Below are positions 62,901 to 64,000 of a stretch of 64,000 nt of DNA, piece after piece. Each line of letters starts with the position of its first letter. Within the stretch, counting starts at the first letter, position 1. The DNA is from Adiantum capillus-veneris (lineage: Eukaryota > Streptophyta > Polypodiopsida > Polypodiales > Pteridaceae). Under the pieces are notes generated by a model. It made no database searches. It was not told where the DNA came from and saw only the letters and a program-made list of their open reading frames with translations. The stretch lies in contig CM043945.1 of assembly GCA_014529385.2 (NCBI GenBank), positions 2,139,312 to 2,203,311 on the forward strand, given 5' to 3'. A program made the position numbers and the translations under genes.

Positions 62901-64000
62901 AAAAGAAGACACGAAGGAAGAAGTCGCAGAATACGGAAAATTCAAAGCCAAGTTCCAAAACAAACATAGGAACAGGAGATGACCCCGTGTATATGAATGA
63001 CCTCGAGGATGATTCAGATTCAGTCGAGACAATGGAGACTAGAACCAATACCACAAAAGGAAAGACCGACAAAGAAAACCGTAACATGGAACCAAATGAA
63101 AACCGAATGAGAGAAAACCATAAAGAGCCTCTGAAAACACCACAAGTGTTTCCAAATCCAATCCAAGACCCCCAAGATAAACCGCAGGGGAAAAAAGGGA
63201 AGAATCGTAAAAAGAAGATTGGGACGTATCCAAACCCAGTAGACGAGATTGAGCAGGTGAAACATCTAAGAGGTTTAGTGGAGGAGACTCAAAGGAAACT
63301 AGAACCAGAACCCATGCAGGTCAAAATTCATGACACAGTGTTTCCCATGCAAGTTCATCCACCCCACATGAACCATAGACCGTTAGCCATATCTAGTATC
63401 ATCCAAGAAGGGAGTGAGGACGGGACATCAGAAAGTGAGCATACACCCTTCTTGTTGGAAAGGATGTTTAACGAAGGAATACCTGATCCCATTGAGGAAT
63501 ATGAGATTCCATCCTCACCAGTTCCTAGTCAAGGACCTACACCCTGCAAAACGCCAATGAATGTTGCCAAACTAGTGGACTTCATGTCTTCTGAGGTCCG
63601 AACCACGATCATAGCAAAGCTGTATGGAGATCCTGAGTTATTCCTTGCACTTCGAGCATTCCTTAACGGAGAGCTACGAACGGGATTACCGCAGTTTGCG
63701 CAACCAAATAGGCCTGACTCGATTATGATTGATGAGGAAAATCATGTGCAATCACTTGACTTAGATGGACACGAGTCTGTGATCGAGGTACCCATTAACG
63801 AATTAGGGCAATATTTTGAAGGCGACGAGTCTAATGCGACCCTACCCATCACTACCAAGGGATTAACTATTAAGGGAATTCTTGATGGTGGTGCGGGAGT
63901 TAGCATCGTTACAAAAGATTGTTGGGAATCCATGGGAAAACCCCGCCTCAGTGTAACTAACATTGTGGTAAAGATGGCAAATGGTACCATAGCCAAACCT
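59996..64000 (+). CDS. Ty3/gypsy Gag-protease polyprotein, open to window end
   Basis: The first ATG after an in-frame TAG (59,941-59,943) opens at least 1,335 codons without a stop and continues past the window. Residues about 1-330 are Ser/Thr/Pro rich; about 338-421 are Pro-rich. The gag capsid domain spans about 455-620 with AKLTQKFNGDEDARKHIEVF, LSLTLSGKAGDWYRTL and VRDFISRLKHLNSRC. Four zinc knuckles follow: CSICLGPHSTSEC (about 685), CNACGRYGHQAKDC (about 709), CYECGGPHRAAEC (about 861) and CNHCGIDHLIAQC (about 899). Three have the short spacing C-x2-C-x3-H-x4-C. A Lys/Arg-rich stretch (about 965-978) could be a nuclear signal. The aspartic protease core is LDGGAGVSIV at residue about 1297, with DGGA instead of the commoner DTGA/DSGA. 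RT and integrase should lie to the right. An open frame this long suggests a recent insertion. Confidence 0.9.
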   Translation, partial: MHLRSGRVLEHEHIEGASVHTDTHYPSTISSRPSAGTQGSTTQDPKIAASDSSSDLEIMEAYPTQNTEREGHAPPEAPQPSSSMFSRFMETLGRATRSEPDANEAHEGGGEVDSPFTSHVDPTPPKSVHVDILPTSYQEGPVELPPSEVPSRVPLVTSKTTGSNIASTSQETVNTSTLEGLFINDHWTYDLHTEVLTDLHSGHAYHVGWIEIVQSTSSATSIEDQQKMICNVIHGIIQSERQNRGVNILSTGPMRFLDTSKAQQPTLSQMETPLMSPMDPSYVISPGVSMQSEPPSDNFSFPNLAQPSIKENTVLTPGISLTENVPMTSTVSAVPLPSVVVPNMGPRPYVPLAPYAHMAPTPPIVPLAYAPRVPLPSSYPSGPMPGYVPYPASSTHMPRPVPVPLPHMIPRVPPPALTPHIGDLAAFAQTIGRSIAENMHHASDREPRSKAVQIAKLTQKFNGDEDARKHIEVFEQVCDSLGERNELHKCNALSLTLSGKAGDWYRTLRVDEKTIYPTLRRLFLKEYIREGVLWGVASQLQKAERKEGESVRDFISRLKHLNSRCPVNERFNNNQLLDRFIRGLRNEGIYNGLVIRGITTWEDVTANAIQLEDNLMIAGMRVSTDTRSTSSQAIEYEPMTAKPIANEPKVFETFLTDLTKAIQESLKDNRPPQNSHMYPRREQQWCSICLGPHSTSECPTFRVKFNGTCNACGRYGHQAKDCLMIKRMMANRPPVAWTDAPRAPVLMPAPPVEQLPQHMVHRSQNVVQATPLPPPVLGPHTPHPRVAPMNQVGCEPSNAYADGCEEEIDTSIAYGLDTLEECPIYYMEDCWGQVKPVYQAAALASRGQNINTQARRPPLQCYECGGPHRAAECPIRLQKNAAQMQVNQGSTSAMPILTCNHCGIDHLIAQCPYNPNAPKITPLNLVEIASVTSPIPPVAPAYAITRSMLQGPGHILEERDTASVIQAKKKKTRRKKSQNTENSKPSSKTNIGTGDDPVYMNDLEDDSDSVETMETRTNTTKGKTDKENRNMEPNENRMRENHKEPLKTPQVFPNPIQDPQDKPQGKKGKNRKKKIGTYPNPVDEIEQVKHLRGLVEETQRKLEPEPMQVKIHDTVFPMQVHPPHMNHRPLAISSIIQEGSEDGTSESEHTPFLLERMFNEGIPDPIEEYEIPSSPVPSQGPTPCKTPMNVAKLVDFMSSEVRTTIIAKLYGDPELFLALRAFLNGELRTGLPQFAQPNRPDSIMIDEENHVQSLDLDGHESVIEVPINELGQYFEGDESNATLPITTKGLTIKGILDGGAGVSIVTKDCWESMGKPRLSVTNIVVKMANGTIAKP

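Overview
The window looks like nuclear DNA of a land plant. It holds plant-type Ty3/gypsy and Ty1/copia LTR retrotransposons, a plant L1 LINE with a DUF4283/CCHC first ORF, and one intron-containing DEAH-box helicase gene. Very long GA and CA microsatellites, divergent Ty3 families, and a LINE whose ORF1 has a coiled coil plus RRM hint at a non-seed plant (fern, lycophyte or moss). That is inference; nothing seen fixes the species. Apart from the helicase, almost everything recognisable is nested, mostly decayed transposable-element sequence.

Layout. 0.5-2.7 kb: 3' LTR, polypurine tract and an extra ORF of a minus-strand LTR element. 2.7-8.0 kb: gene-poor, repeat-rich DNA ending in a minus-strand LTR. 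8.0-8.5 kb: end of a LINE ORF2. 8.5-16.3 kb: two related Ty3/gypsy elements in opposite orientations, fused near 10,675. 16.6-18.5 kb: gag start, primer site and 5' LTR of a minus-strand element of the same LTR family as 485-1643. 18.5-19.7 kb: LINE ORF1 and the start of its ORF2. 22.2-25.3 kb: nine exons of a DHX33-like DEAH-box helicase, reading cleanly to the stop but without the Walker A exon. 25.3-30.2 kb: AT-rich intergenic DNA. 30.3-37.4 kb: a non-autonomous LTR element (5-bp flanking repeat GTCTC) whose left LTR holds a second non-autonomous LTR element. 37.7-48.1 kb: an L1-type LINE on the minus strand, split by a complete but decayed Ty1/copia element (41,101-46,282), which itself carries a 210-bp MITE-like insertion. 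48.3-57.7 kb: an element with a Penelope-like reverse transcriptase, a long N-terminal region and long direct repeats at both ends. 57.7-58.4 kb: a copia fragment. 58.4-64.0 kb: 5' LTR, primer site, leader and an uninterrupted gag-protease reading frame of the youngest-looking Ty3/gypsy element, which runs off the window.

The best candidate for something undescribed is the 48.3-57.7 kb element. Its RT carries GIPMG, RFMDD and FLNIE-type motifs of the Penelope-like/YxDD group. Its N-terminal half is long and ends in an RG-rich tail. A 40-nt hairpin follows the stop codon, and the flanking direct repeats contain a conserved opposite-strand ORF. The copy is dead: it has a frameshift, in-frame stops, and a Tyr where a catalytic Asp is expected. 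The other strong stories are the missing first exon of the helicase, the nested non-autonomous elements, and a pyrimidine-rich motif shared by the leaders and LTRs of several unrelated retroelements.
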